From Salirhabdus salicampi (lineage in GTDB: Bacteria; Bacillota; Bacilli; Bacillales; Alkalibacillaceae): a stretch of DNA of 64,000 nt. Shown here one piece after another: positions 1 to 8,304 of the stretch (the first letter of the stretch is position 1; every line of letters begins with the position of its first letter). The notes beneath the pieces were generated by a model. That model was not told the DNA's origin, searched no databases, and saw nothing but the letters and a program-made list of their open reading frames with translations. The position numbers and the translations under genes were made by a program. The stretch lies in assembly GCF_024259515.1 (NCBI RefSeq), contig NZ_JANBWE010000003.1, forward strand, positions 1 through 64,000, written 5' to 3'.

Positions 1-209
1 CATGCGGTCTCAGATCTCATTCGGTATTAGCCCCGGTTTCCCGGAGTTATCCCGATCTTACAGGCAGGTTGCCCACGTGTTACTCACCCGTCCGCCGCTC
101 GTTCCACAATCGTCACTCCGAAGAGATCCAATTGCTTCCCGCGCTCGACTTGCATGTATTAGGCACGCCGCCAGCGTTCGTCCTGAGCCAGGATCAAACT
201 CTCCATAAA
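1..209 (-). rRNA. rrs: 16S ribosomal RNA, 5' part
   Basis: This is the first ~209 nucleotides of a small-subunit rRNA gene; the rest lies beyond the window edge. Read on the minus strand it starts with the universal 16S opening (AGAGTTTGATCCTGGCTCAG, complement at about 184-204) and continues with the usual V1-V2 helices. A strong promoter lies about 120 bases upstream. Its position after bofA matches the place of rrnA in B. subtilis. The exact 5' end (about 209) is estimated from the conserved start. Confidence 0.95.
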
Positions 210-327
210 AGTTAGAAAACTTGGTCTCTAGCTAAATAATAAAAAAATCGAAATTGACATTACTGGTCGTTTTGTTCAGTTTTCAAGGTTCGAACTATAT
301 TGTTGCGCCAAATTGGCGACTTTTATA

Positions 328-356
328 ATTATACATAACTGATTTGTTTAAGTCAA
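328..356 (-). promoter_or_regulatory. SigA-type promoter of the rRNA operon
   Basis: On the minus strand TTGACT (351-356) and TATAAT (328-333) are separated by exactly 17 bases, close to the SigA consensus. It faces the 16S gene, and the leader between them contains a boxA-like antitermination stretch (TTGAAAACTGAACAAAACG, about 267-286), as in Bacillus rrn leaders. Confidence 0.8.
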
Positions 357-452
357 CACATTTTTATAATGTTTTTAATAATTACGTATAACTTGTTACC
401 CTTTTGTCAGGCAAGGAATAATATATCATGAGTGATATATCTTTGCAACACT

Positions 453-478
453 AATTGGGCTGTTGGGCCAGCCCAATT
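453..478 (-). terminator. GC-rich hairpin after bofA
   Basis: A 10-bp inverted repeat (AATTGGGCTG / CAGCCCAATT) touches the bofA stop codon. No uridine run follows it, so it may be a weak or factor-dependent terminator, or an mRNA-stabilising hairpin. A second AT-rich palindrome lies at 421-440. Confidence 0.35.
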
Positions 479-744
479 TATGGTAATAAGATAATGTGTA
501 TCGCCACTAAAGAAGCAAGACCTGGTAAACCTAAAAAACCAGATACAAATACTGTAAACAAGTTGATCGGAACGTGAAGGCCAAAATTCGCACCAAACAC
601 ATTTAAAAAGAACAGTAATAGCGCACCAATCAAAACTTTAACTAGTCCCGACGACAAAAGACGTACCGCCTTTAAAGGTACACCTTTTAATAAAAATAGT
701 AAGATAACGACTAGTATGACACCTATAACAAGATACGAATTCAT
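478..744 (-). CDS. bofA: Pro-sigma-K processing inhibitor BofA
   Basis: Small integral membrane protein of 88 residues. In B. subtilis BofA sits in the outer forespore membrane and holds the intramembrane protease SpoIVFB inactive until the forespore checkpoint is met. The sequence shows an N-terminal hydrophobic segment, a second one in the middle, and the family's C-terminal half with the NVFGANFGLHVPINLFT stretch. I chose the ATG at 744 because GGGGGA lies upstream at good spacing and the N terminus then aligns with B. subtilis BofA (87 residues). An ATG five codons further upstream, also with a possible ribosome site, cannot be excluded. Gene order recR-yaaL-bofA-rrn is as in Bacillus. 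Confidence 0.9.
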   Translation of the reverse strand: MNSYLVIGVILVVILLFLLKGVPLKAVRLLSSGLVKVLIGALLLFFLNVFGANFGLHVPINLFTVFVSGFLGLPGLASLVAIHIILLP

Positions 745-805
745 TCTCAAATCCCCCATTCTTGTCCTTCTATTAAATGATATGACTAAGAATGAAGAGG
801 TAGAA

Positions 806-1012
806 CTATTTTATATGACGATGTCTTGCTTCTCTCAATAGGAAGAAATACTTTGCCTTCGCCAGTTTCTGGTCAAATAATCCTTTCTCACTTGGTTCAA
901 TACTATTTTCCAGGATGTCATTTAATTGATTCCATCTTCCTCGAAACAAATCGATATTTTCTATTAATTGTTGGTCATAGTTTTTGCGTTTAAATTTCCT
1001 CTTTCCAAACAT
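806..1012 (-). CDS. yaaL: DUF2508 family protein YaaL
   Basis: Basic, charged 68-residue cytoplasmic protein of the YaaL/DUF2508 family, whose function is unknown. It starts MFGKRKFKRK and is otherwise helical and charged, with no membrane segment. It follows recR closely in the dnaX-yaaK-recR-yaaL run, the order seen in B. subtilis. The ATG at 1012 is preferred: AAGGAG lies about 12 bases upstream, while a TTG at 1024 would overlap that ribosome site. Confidence 0.8.
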   Translation of the reverse strand: MFGKRKFKRKNYDQQLIENIDLFRGRWNQLNDILENSIEPSEKGLFDQKLAKAKYFFLLREARHRHIK

Positions 1013-1028
1013 TATCCAACTCAACTCC

Positions 1029-1625
1029 TTACAAGTCTCTTCTTCCTTCCAATGCTTTGGACAATGTTACTTCATCTGCATATTCTAAGTCGCCTCCAAC
1101 CGGAAGACCGTGTGCTATACGAGTTGTCCTTATACCAGCTGGTTTTACTAATCGAGAGATATACATAGCTGTTGCTTCACCTTCTATATTCGGGTTTGTC
1201 GCTAAAATTAATTCATTAATATTTTCGTTTTTTAACCGGTTGATCAAGGAAGGGACATTAATGTCTTCTGGACCTATTCCATCCATCGGGGATATTGCTC
1301 CGTGCAACACATGGTAACGTCCGTTATACTCCTTCATCTTTTCCATAGCTATTACATCTTTAGAGTCTTGAACAACACAAATGATTGACTCATCTCTTGA
1401 TTCATCCTCACATATAGAACAAGGATCCCGATCTGTAATATAACCACAAACTGAACAGTGTGTTAATTCTCTCTTTGCACTAACTAATGATTTGGCAAAA
1501 TCTAATACATCATCTTCTTTCATATCTAAAACAAAAAAGGCCAGGCGAACCGCCGTTTTTGGCCCAATTCCTGGCAATTTGGTAAAACTGTCAATTAGTT
1601 TGGAAATCGGTTCAGGATAATACAT
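1029..1625 (-). CDS. recR: Recombination mediator RecR
   Basis: 198-residue DNA repair protein that works with RecF and RecO to load RecA onto SSB-coated gaps. Visible parts: an N-terminal helix-hairpin-helix ([14 protein letters not shown]), a four-cysteine zinc finger (CSVCGY...CSICED, about residues 57-72), and a Toprim domain ([16 protein letters not shown], later [13 protein letters not shown]). Length and order match the family. It lies 13 bases downstream of yaaK and is probably translated from the same transcript as dnaX; this dnaX-ebfC-recR linkage is very common in bacteria. Confidence 0.97.
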   Translation of the reverse strand: MYYPEPISKLIDSFTKLPGIGPKTAVRLAFFVLDMKEDDVLDFAKSLVSAKRELTHCSVCGYITDRDPCSICEDESRDESIICVVQDSKDVIAMEKMKEYNGRYHVLHGAISPMDGIGPEDINVPSLINRLKNENINELILATNPNIEGEATAMYISRLVKPAGIRTTRIAHGLPVGGDLEYADEVTLSKALEGRRDL

Positions 1626-1638
1626 TTGTTGATTCCTC

Positions 1639-1962
1639 CTAGAACATGCCTGGCATATTCAACCCTTTCGTAAACTGTCCCATTGTTGAATTTGTCTTTT
1701 CATCTACTTGTTTCAATACGTCATTAGTGGCTGCGATGATTAAATCTTGTAACATGTCAACATCATCAGGATCTACAACTTCTTCATTAATTTCTACATC
1801 TACTATTTCCTTTTTCCCGTTTGCAACAACTTTCACCATTCCTCCACCGGCTGTCGCTTCAAAACTTTCTTTGTGCAGTTCCTCTTGTGCTTCCATCATC
1901 TTTTTTTGCATTTTTTGCATTTGTTTCATCATATTATTCATGTTTCCCATTCCACCACGCAT
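1639..1962 (-). CDS. yaaK: YbaB/EbfC family nucleoid-associated protein
   Basis: 107-residue DNA-binding protein of the YbaB/EbfC family, which forms dimers shaped like tweezers and binds DNA with little specificity. The N terminus is rich in methionine and glutamine (repeated [12 protein letters not shown] pattern), followed by the conserved core [21 protein letters not shown]. The start follows AAGGAGGAATCATT. It lies between dnaX and recR, the usual place, which suggests a role linked to replication or repair; the exact function is not settled for the family. Confidence 0.93.
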   Translation of the reverse strand: MRGGMGNMNNMMKQMQKMQKKMMEAQEELHKESFEATAGGGMVKVVANGKKEIVDVEINEEVVDPDDVDMLQDLIIAATNDVLKQVDEKTNSTMGQFTKGLNMPGMF

Positions 1963-1983
1963 AATGATTCCTCCTTAGTATAA

Positions 1984-3678
1984 TTAAGTATCTTGAATTT
2001 CTAACAAATCATCGCCAACAAGTTTTCGGGCTTCCGCAACAACCGGATCTTCCTCCTGTTGCTCATCTTCGTTTGATCCTTCCTGCTGCCGTTGTTTCTT
2101 AACATATTCCTCCCGTAATTGAATCCAATCATTTTCGGGTATTGGAATGATAGTCATCCGCTTCCCTAAATAATCAGCTAACAAAGACTCAATGGTTTCC
2201 TGATTTTCTAAAACGAGGGAACAGTGTATTTCATATTTGAATGATAAGACGAGGGCATCTTCAGAAGCTGCAACCGGCTTACTATTCATTAACTTTGCAT
2301 GAGCAGGAGCACTGTTTCGTTTTACTGAGTCCATAAATGAACCCCATTGGCTTTGTATCGATTTCAACACTTGTTTTGATGCATCTTCTAAAACAACCCG
2401 AATTCGTTCATATGGAACTTTATATTTACGTCCTGCTGACCTTGTCGGCGTAGAAGGTTTTTCTTTCTCTTTTTTCTCTCCTTCTATCCCCGACTGTTTT
2501 AACGTATGCAAGGCCTTTTCTAATTGCTCTATTTTTTGAACATATTCACTAGGTATTGTTGCTATTTCTGCCTCTGCCTTACTTGTTACACCTTCTGCTT
2601 CCGCTATGTGTAATAGTGCGATTTCTAAAAAGACTTTCGGACTATTTGTCCATTTCATCTCCTGTTGACATTCATTTAATCGTTTAATCGCACTTTGAAT
2701 CCAGCCAGCATTTAATGTTTCCGAAAGTTCATAAAACACGTTATTGGGAATAGCTCTTTCAAGAAGCTCTTCACCCTGGGAAGAACTTTGGTATAAAAGT
2801 ACATCTCTTAAATAGTAAATCAAGTCAAGAACAAACCTTCCCGGGTCTTTTCCTTCTTGGAAAAATTGGTCAACTAACTGTAGAGCACTTTTAACTTCTT
2901 TACGATCTAAGTATTGTACAATTTCTCCAAGTTTCTTTTGAGAGACCGAACCTGTTACTGCTAATACATCGTTTAATTCAACAACGTTATCCTCGCTGTA
3001 CGATATCGCTTGATCAATCAAACTTAGTGCATCTCGCATTCCGCCCTCTGCAGCTAAGGCGACGGTTTTGAGCGCTTCTTCTTCCACTTTAATGTTTTCA
3101 GCATCCATAATTTCTTGCAGACGACTAATAATGGAGTGTTGGGAGATTCGTTTAAAATCAAAGCGTTGACAACGGGAGATAATTGTTAACGGAATTTTAT
3201 GTGGCTCCGTTGTCGCTAGTATAAAGATAACATGTTGCGGTGGTTCCTCTAATGTTTTTAATAAGGCATTAAAAGCACCTGTTGAAAGCATGTGTACTTC
3301 ATCTACTATATATACTTTATATCTCACCGCGCTCGGGGCATATTTCACTTTATCCCGTATTTCCCTTATATCATCTACTCCGTTGTTAGATGCCGCATCT
3401 ATTTCAATAACATCTGATATAGATCCATTTTGTATCCCTAAACAAGCAGAACATTCGTTACAAGGTTCCTTTATAGGAGAACGCTCACAGTTAACAGCTT
3501 TAGCAAATATTTTTGCAGCACTCGTTTTTCCTGTTCCCCGGGGGCCGGAAAAAAGATACGCGTGGGAAAACTTGTTTTGAACAATGGCGTTTTGCAAAGT
3601 TCTTGTGATATGCTCTTGTCCTACTACATCGCGAAAAATTTTCGGACGCCACACTCGATATAAAGCTTGGTAACTCAT
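1984..3678 (-). CDS. dnaX: DNA polymerase III subunit gamma/tau
   Basis: 564-residue clamp-loader ATPase; tau also links the polymerase cores and contacts the helicase. The sequence starts MSYQALYRVWRPK and shows Walker A (GPRGTGKTSAAKI, about 45-57), a four-cysteine zinc module (CERSP...CNECSACLG), Walker B (VYIVDEVHML), the SRC sensor motif (ISRCQRF) and clamp-loader domain III. A charged linker around residues 390-420 leads to the tau-specific C terminus. I chose the ATG at 3678, which follows AAAGGAG; upstream in-frame ATGs have no ribosome site and run into the SRP RNA terminator. Its own promoter lies at 3709-3737. Confidence 0.97.
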   Translation of the reverse strand: MSYQALYRVWRPKIFRDVVGQEHITRTLQNAIVQNKFSHAYLFSGPRGTGKTSAAKIFAKAVNCERSPIKEPCNECSACLGIQNGSISDVIEIDAASNNGVDDIREIRDKVKYAPSAVRYKVYIVDEVHMLSTGAFNALLKTLEEPPQHVIFILATTEPHKIPLTIISRCQRFDFKRISQHSIISRLQEIMDAENIKVEEEALKTVALAAEGGMRDALSLIDQAISYSEDNVVELNDVLAVTGSVSQKKLGEIVQYLDRKEVKSALQLVDQFFQEGKDPGRFVLDLIYYLRDVLLYQSSSQGEELLERAIPNNVFYELSETLNAGWIQSAIKRLNECQQEMKWTNSPKVFLEIALLHIAEAEGVTSKAEAEIATIPSEYVQKIEQLEKALHTLKQSGIEGEKKEKEKPSTPTRSAGRKYKVPYERIRVVLEDASKQVLKSIQSQWGSFMDSVKRNSAPAHAKLMNSKPVAASEDALVLSFKYEIHCSLVLENQETIESLLADYLGKRMTIIPIPENDWIQLREEYVKKQRQQEGSNEDEQQEEDPVVAEARKLVGDDLLEIQDT

Positions 3679-3708
3679 AGTCCCGTTCTCCTTTGCGGTT
3701 TCTTTCTC

Positions 3709-3737
3709 ATTATAACTGAATCTCAACCTCTGTTCAA
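3709..3737 (-). promoter_or_regulatory. SigA-type promoter of dnaX operon
   Basis: TTGAAC (3732-3737) and TATAAT (3709-3714) on the minus strand are 17 bases apart, and the start codon of dnaX follows about 30 bases after the -10 box. It lies just beyond the SRP RNA terminator, so dnaX-yaaK-recR-yaaL can be transcribed independently of scr. Confidence 0.65.
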
Positions 3738-3760
3738 AAACTATATATGTACATATATAA

Positions 3761-3786
3761 CAAAAAAACTCACCTTTCATGGTGAG
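3761..3786 (-). terminator. Terminator of the SRP RNA gene
   Basis: Perfect 6-bp hairpin (CTCACC / GGTGAG) followed on the minus strand by seven uridines. It lies about 18 bases after the mature 3' end of the SRP RNA. Confidence 0.8.
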
Positions 3787-3803
3787 CTGTTGTTTATATT
3801 TAA

Positions 3804-4086
3804 TACCGTGCACCCATCTTTGATGAACTGGCCCTAAGCGTTACTTAAGTTCATGGCTCGACCCAGGCTATCCCGCGGCACATAAGAATGTCCGCTTACT
3901 GCTGCTTCCTTCCGGATCTGACAGGGTTCACGGGTTCCTATTGCGCAGGACCCGAGTGTCAACACCAATCTCTTAAGGCAGACCTTAAAACCAATTCACC
4001 TCAGATGGGAATTCAGCCTCGCTATAGCGGATTGCGAGTTCAGGGCACCGCTACCTCCCCACCTAGCACGGCAAATCTGCTAACAA
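3804..4086 (-). ncRNA. scr: Signal recognition particle RNA (scRNA, large Bacillus type)
   Basis: RNA part of the signal recognition particle, which with Ffh targets membrane and secreted proteins. The hallmark helix 8 with the GGAAGCAGC tetraloop region is present (minus strand of about 3898-3915). The Alu-type domain starts GCCGTGCTAGGTGGGGAGGT and its 5' end (GCCGTGC) pairs with the 3' end (GTGCACGG). The size, about 280 nt, matches the large 6S-like scRNA of Bacillus (271 nt), not the short 4.5S form. A short hairpin (GCACT/AGTGC) precedes the mature 5' end, so a longer precursor is likely processed, as in B. subtilis. Ends are estimated to within a few bases. Confidence 0.95.
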
Positions 4087-4117
4087 TTTTTAGTTGCACT
4101 GTAAGAGTGCATAAACA

Positions 4118-4146
4118 AGTATATACACTTTTTCGATAAAATGCAA
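4118..4146 (-). promoter_or_regulatory. SigA-type promoter of scr
   Basis: TTGCAT (4141-4146) and TATACT (4118-4123) on the minus strand are spaced by 17 bases. The transcript would start about 25 bases before the mature SRP RNA, consistent with a processed precursor. Confidence 0.65.
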
Positions 4147-4170
4147 TGGTTTACGAATGGCAACTTTTTA

Positions 4171-4704
<534 letters not shown>

Positions 4705-4747
4705 TCAACTCATTAACATGTCCGTTAGAACAATTCACTTTGGGCTT

Positions 4748-4756
4748 CATACATAT
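4748..4756 (+). promoter_or_regulatory. Possible SigE-type -10 element of sleL
   Basis: CATACATAT resembles the mother-cell SigE -10 consensus (CATACANT) and lies about 30 bases before the ribosome site of sleL, whose B. subtilis counterpart (yaaH) is SigE-dependent. I cannot see a convincing -35 element, so this is tentative. Confidence 0.3.
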
Positions 4757-4789
4757 GTATAGAGTATTTTTTTGGAAAGGAGTATCTTA

Positions 4790-6073
4790 ATGCTGATATA
4801 TGTCGTAAAAGAAGGGGACTCTATTTTTCGAATTGCCAATCGTTTTCAAGTATCCACTGAACAAATTGTAAACATAAATGAGCTGGAAACGCCAGAAAAC
4901 TTAGTGGTCGGTCAAGCGCTTGTTATACCGAGTAACCAATATGTAGTACAACAAGGGGACTCTCTTTACTCAATTGGCCAAACATTTAACATTTCCCAAC
5001 AACAAATCGCAGAGGTAAATCAAATACAGCCGAACACCTCCCTTGAGGTTGGGCAAATTTTGCAATTGCCCCAAAAACAAAAAACGAGAGCATACTTTAA
5101 TGCTTATGCAGAACCAATCGGCGATTCTGTTAGTGAGACATTGCGCCAGTCAACTAGAAGGAGAACCCGTCATTTATCGTATTTAGCCCCTTTTAGTTAT
5201 CGTGTGAACCGGGACGCTTCGTTAGTGGAACCACCTCTAGACCAATTTCCTCAAATTGCTGCCGAAAATAATGCAGCTCTTATGATGGTTGTAACGAATT
5301 TAGAAGAGGGAGAATTTAATAAAGAACTCGGGCGCTTGATTGTAACTGACCAACAATTTCAAGATAATCTACTTTCTAATATTATTAACACTGCAAATCA
5401 GGTAGGTTATCGCGATATTCATTTTGATTTAGAATTTTTACCACCGGAAACACGTGAAGATTATAATCAATTTCTTCGGAAAGCAAAACAACGATTATCT
5501 AACGCTGGATTACAAATTTCAACTGCCTTGGCCCCGAAAACATCTGCAGAACAAGAAGGTGCATGGTATACCGCCCACGATTATGCTGCCCATGGAGAAA
5601 TTGTAGACTTTGTTGTGCTTATGACGTATGAATGGGGTTACAGTGGTGGTCCTGCTATGGCTGTTTCGCCAATAAAGCCTGTTCGTGAAGTTGTTGAATA
5701 TGCTCTTTCAGTTATGCCTGCTGAAAAAATCTTCTTAGGTCAAAATTTATATGGTTATGACTGGACACTTCCATATGAACCTGGCGGTGAGTTTGCGAAG
5801 GCTCTTAGCCCCCAACAAGCCATTCAATTGGCTAAAGAGCAAAATGTGCATATTCAATATGATGAAGAATCACAAGCACCTTTTTTCTTTTATACTGATG
5901 ACGAGGGAAAACGTCACGAAGTTTGGTTTGAGGATGCAAGGTCGATACAACGGAAGTTTGATCTAGTAAAAGAATTAAACTTAAAAGGTGTAAGCTACTG
6001 GAAACTAGGCTTGGCTTTCCCTCAAAATTGGGCTTTAATTGAGAGCCGATTTGATGTCGTAAAGAACCCTTAA
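4790..6073 (+). CDS. sleL: Spore cortex lytic/germination protein SleL (YaaH), LysM-GH18
   Basis: 427-residue spore coat-associated N-acetylglucosaminidase that trims cortex fragments during germination. It has two LysM modules at the N terminus (YVVKEGDSIFRIANRF and YVVQQGDSLYSIGQTF, both within the first ~95 residues) and then a glycoside hydrolase 18 domain with the catalytic DxxxDxE motif seen as DIHFDLEFLP. There is no signal peptide, as expected for a protein made in the mother cell and deposited on the spore. The ATG at 4790 follows GGAAAGGAG; an upstream TTG would overlap that ribosome site. It is transcribed opposite to its neighbours. Confidence 0.92.
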   Translation: MLIYVVKEGDSIFRIANRFQVSTEQIVNINELETPENLVVGQALVIPSNQYVVQQGDSLYSIGQTFNISQQQIAEVNQIQPNTSLEVGQILQLPQKQKTRAYFNAYAEPIGDSVSETLRQSTRRRTRHLSYLAPFSYRVNRDASLVEPPLDQFPQIAAENNAALMMVVTNLEEGEFNKELGRLIVTDQQFQDNLLSNIINTANQVGYRDIHFDLEFLPPETREDYNQFLRKAKQRLSNAGLQISTALAPKTSAEQEGAWYTAHDYAAHGEIVDFVVLMTYEWGYSGGPAMAVSPIKPVREVVEYALSVMPAEKIFLGQNLYGYDWTLPYEPGGEFAKALSPQQAIQLAKEQNVHIQYDEESQAPFFFYTDDEGKRHEVWFEDARSIQRKFDLVKELNLKGVSYWKLGLAFPQNWALIESRFDVVKNP

Positions 6074-6081
6074 AAAAGAAG

Positions 6082-6116
6082 ACGCCTTAGATACTTTGTT
6101 CTAAGGCGTTTATTTT
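6082..6116. terminator. Bidirectional terminator between sleL and the DUF3891 gene
   Basis: Nine-bp stem (ACGCCTTAG / CTAAGGCGT) with T-rich sequence on both sides, placed between two convergent genes; it can serve sleL (plus) and the DUF3891 gene (minus). Confidence 0.7.
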
Positions 6117-6867
6117 AACATGGTACAAATGAAACGTCTCGCCTCTCTTGTTCTGCTTTTTTCTCAGCTTTTACAAATCCTTCTTTTAGAATATCAGTTT
6201 TTTTCACTCTTTTAAAAGGTATAGATACCGTGAAGTTCGTTTTAAAGGGAAAGGGGTCGATGACTACATGTTTCTTGTCTCGCCAATGCCCATGAATTTT
6301 GTCTTCCATAAATGAAAACCTTTGTTGAAATCCTTCCCGAAACCAAGATAATTCCTCCTCTTTACTTACCCCGGGCTTGTTCATACATATATATAAAGAT
6401 AAGTCATCACAGAATTGTAACGTCCTTTTATGTAGTTCCACACGTTTTTCACTCACTTTTACTTGCTCTAATATACGTTGCCTTCTATTGAATTCATTCT
6501 TCAGGAAAGTTTGGACATGCTTTTCATCGTCGTTCATAGAAAAGAAGGATACATAGTGGAGACTGCAAAGCAAACCAGCATATGGATAAGAAGACTCAAC
6601 TAGACTAATCCCTTGTTGATAGAAGCCTACTTTTTTATTTGTTGGGTAGTCGATGAAGGAGTACGGCTTCATTCTTTCTTCGTTCCATTTAGGATACTCG
6701 TCTATTTTGTCCCAAGCAATATCATGATGCTTTATGGCGTATTTAACTGTATGTTCATTATCAATGAAAAACGGATGCAGAAGATGGTTAGCAATTTCCC
6801 CGGAAATAATACCGTGTTCATGTTGTTTTATTAATTGGAAGTAATGTTCATTCTCAACAACAATCAA
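6115..6867 (-). CDS. DUF3891 family protein
   Basis: 250-residue cytoplasmic protein matching the DUF3891 family by its N-terminal pattern (QLIKQHEHGIISGEIANH, AIKHHDIAWDKIDEYP) and the following WNEE...PYSFIDYP stretch. The spaced histidines and aspartates (H16, HHD at about 47-49) suggest a metal-binding, HD-like helical fold, but that is inference and no enzyme activity is known to me. There is no signal peptide or membrane segment. It lies 22 bases after the NCS2 permease gene and may be co-transcribed with it. It is absent from this place in B. subtilis. Confidence 0.75.
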   Translation of the reverse strand: MIVVENEHYFQLIKQHEHGIISGEIANHLLHPFFIDNEHTVKYAIKHHDIAWDKIDEYPKWNEERMKPYSFIDYPTNKKVGFYQQGISLVESSYPYAGLLCSLHYVSFFSMNDDEKHVQTFLKNEFNRRQRILEQVKVSEKRVELHKRTLQFCDDLSLYICMNKPGVSKEEELSWFREGFQQRFSFMEDKIHGHWRDKKHVVIDPFPFKTNFTVSIPFKRVKKTDILKEGFVKAEKKAEQERRDVSFVPC

Positions 6868-6889
6868 ATCTCACTTCCCCCTATCTTAC

Positions 6890-8188
6890 TTACACCCTTT
6901 TATTATCTTTCCACATTTGGTCAAGCAATATAATTAGGACAGTACCTACTAATAAACCGTTACTTAACAAGCTCTGTACAAGCTCAGGAAAGACTTGAAA
7001 TGTTTGGGATGGCATAAACATTAAACCAATCCCTACTAAAAAAGATATACTTAGCATGGTCAGTTTTCTTTGATCTAAGTGTTCATTGGCAATGTTTGAT
7101 AAACCGATACCCATTAACTGAACAAACGTTGCTAATAAGGCCGCATTTGCAACTGGAGATGGAATCATCGATATAAGAGATACGATGGGCGGAAATAAAG
7201 CTAAAAAAATTAATAAGATGGAAGCATACATAAACGGTTTTTTTCTCTTTTGCCCTGTTATATCCATAAAACCTGATGATGATGCGAGGGTAACAACCGC
7301 AACCCCGGAGAATAAAGCAGAGATCCCATGATTTAATCCTAACGTATAACTTCCACGATTCATCTGTTCATGTGTGAATACTGGGCTCCCGTTCAACACT
7401 TGATTTGCTGCTGCCAATGATCCCACAATATTTGATAACAAAATTAATGCAATTAATATGGCTATCGGAAAGGATCCCCAATCCCATTTTGGTGCACCCC
7501 ATGCAAATAGTTCAGGAAATTGAATTACGGGCAGTGAAGCTATGTTAATTTTGGGCTTGTGAATAATTCCGTGTAAAATCCAACCAATGGATACTCCTAT
7601 TAATACAGCGTAGTTTTTCAAAGGACCCTTCCATAGAATGGAGAACCCAAGCACAAAGAAGAAAACAAAAAATGAGATAAGGGTTGCATCAAGCTGTGCT
7701 ACAACTTTCTCACCATCAATGCCTAACATCCCTTTAAGAAATGTACCACTCAACTGAATGGTTAACATAAATAAAAAGGCACCAGTAATAAGAGGATTGA
7801 ATAAGCGAATCACCTTCTCGGCTAACCGGAACACTCCCATCAATACTAAACAAATCCCTGTTAGTATCATCGTCATTTCTAATTCGCGCAACGTTAAAGT
7901 GAAACTAACACCTTTTTGGCTAGCTATAGTCGCATATACAGCAAACATACTTATCCATAGCCCTGCCGGACCATCAACAATCGGTAACCGATGTCCGATT
8001 ACCCCTTGAAGAAAACAAGAAATCCCCACAATGAAAAAAGTCCTTTGCATGAGTCCTGATATTTCAAGCAAGGACATCTCAAAAATTGTACCAATAACAA
8101 TTGGTAACGCAATAGAACTCGCTAATAAGAAGACAAACCATTGCATCGTTTCCAAAAATGTACTTTTCTTTGATATGTTACTCCCCAT
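6890..8188 (-). CDS. NCS2 family purine/pyrimidine permease
   Basis: 432-residue transporter with about 12 hydrophobic segments. It belongs to the nucleobase-cation symporter 2 family: a conserved PIVDGPAGLW segment early on, and NIVGSLAAANQVLNG with SSGFMDITGQKRKKPFMYAS in the second half, the region carrying the substrate-site residues in UraA/PbuX-type carriers. The substrate (uracil, xanthine or another purine) cannot be decided from sequence alone, and no purine riboswitch or PurR box is visible upstream. The ATG at 8188 follows AAAGGGAGAG; an earlier in-frame ATG lacks a ribosome site. Confidence 0.82.
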   Translation of the reverse strand: MGSNISKKSTFLETMQWFVFLLASSIALPIVIGTIFEMSLLEISGLMQRTFFIVGISCFLQGVIGHRLPIVDGPAGLWISMFAVYATIASQKGVSFTLTLRELEMTMILTGICLVLMGVFRLAEKVIRLFNPLITGAFLFMLTIQLSGTFLKGMLGIDGEKVVAQLDATLISFFVFFFVLGFSILWKGPLKNYAVLIGVSIGWILHGIIHKPKINIASLPVIQFPELFAWGAPKWDWGSFPIAILIALILLSNIVGSLAAANQVLNGSPVFTHEQMNRGSYTLGLNHGISALFSGVAVVTLASSSGFMDITGQKRKKPFMYASILLIFLALFPPIVSLISMIPSPVANAALLATFVQLMGIGLSNIANEHLDQRKLTMLSISFLVGIGLMFMPSQTFQVFPELVQSLLSNGLLVGTVLIILLDQMWKDNKRV

Positions 8189-8267
8189 GAAGGTACTCTC
8201 CCTTTTATAATTGCTACTAGATATATACATGGTATATTACTGAAATGTAGGACTCAATAAAAACACG

Positions 8268-8297
8268 TAAAAAAGCAAGGAACTAAACATTCCTTGC
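8268..8297 (-). terminator. Terminator of acsA
   Basis: Perfect 9-bp stem (GCAAGGAAT / ATTCCTTGC with a short loop) followed on the minus strand by six uridines, just after the acsA stop codon. Confidence 0.8.
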
Positions 8298-8304
8298 CTT
8301 CATC

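Noticed and set aside
421-440. AT-rich palindrome upstream of the rRNA promoter
   Set aside because: No gene or T tract fits; short AT palindromes are common in such gaps.
2467-2483. Six-A run with a ribosome-site-like stretch upstream in dnaX, as in frameshift sites that make gamma
   Set aside because: The reading phase is AAA AAA G rather than A AAA AAG, the upstream element is only two bases away, and Bacillus dnaX is not known to frameshift. A slip would give a 417-residue product, but the evidence is weak.
8189-8304. Purine riboswitch or PurR box before the NCS2 permease gene
   Set aside because: No matching sequence is visible, so its regulation and substrate remain open.
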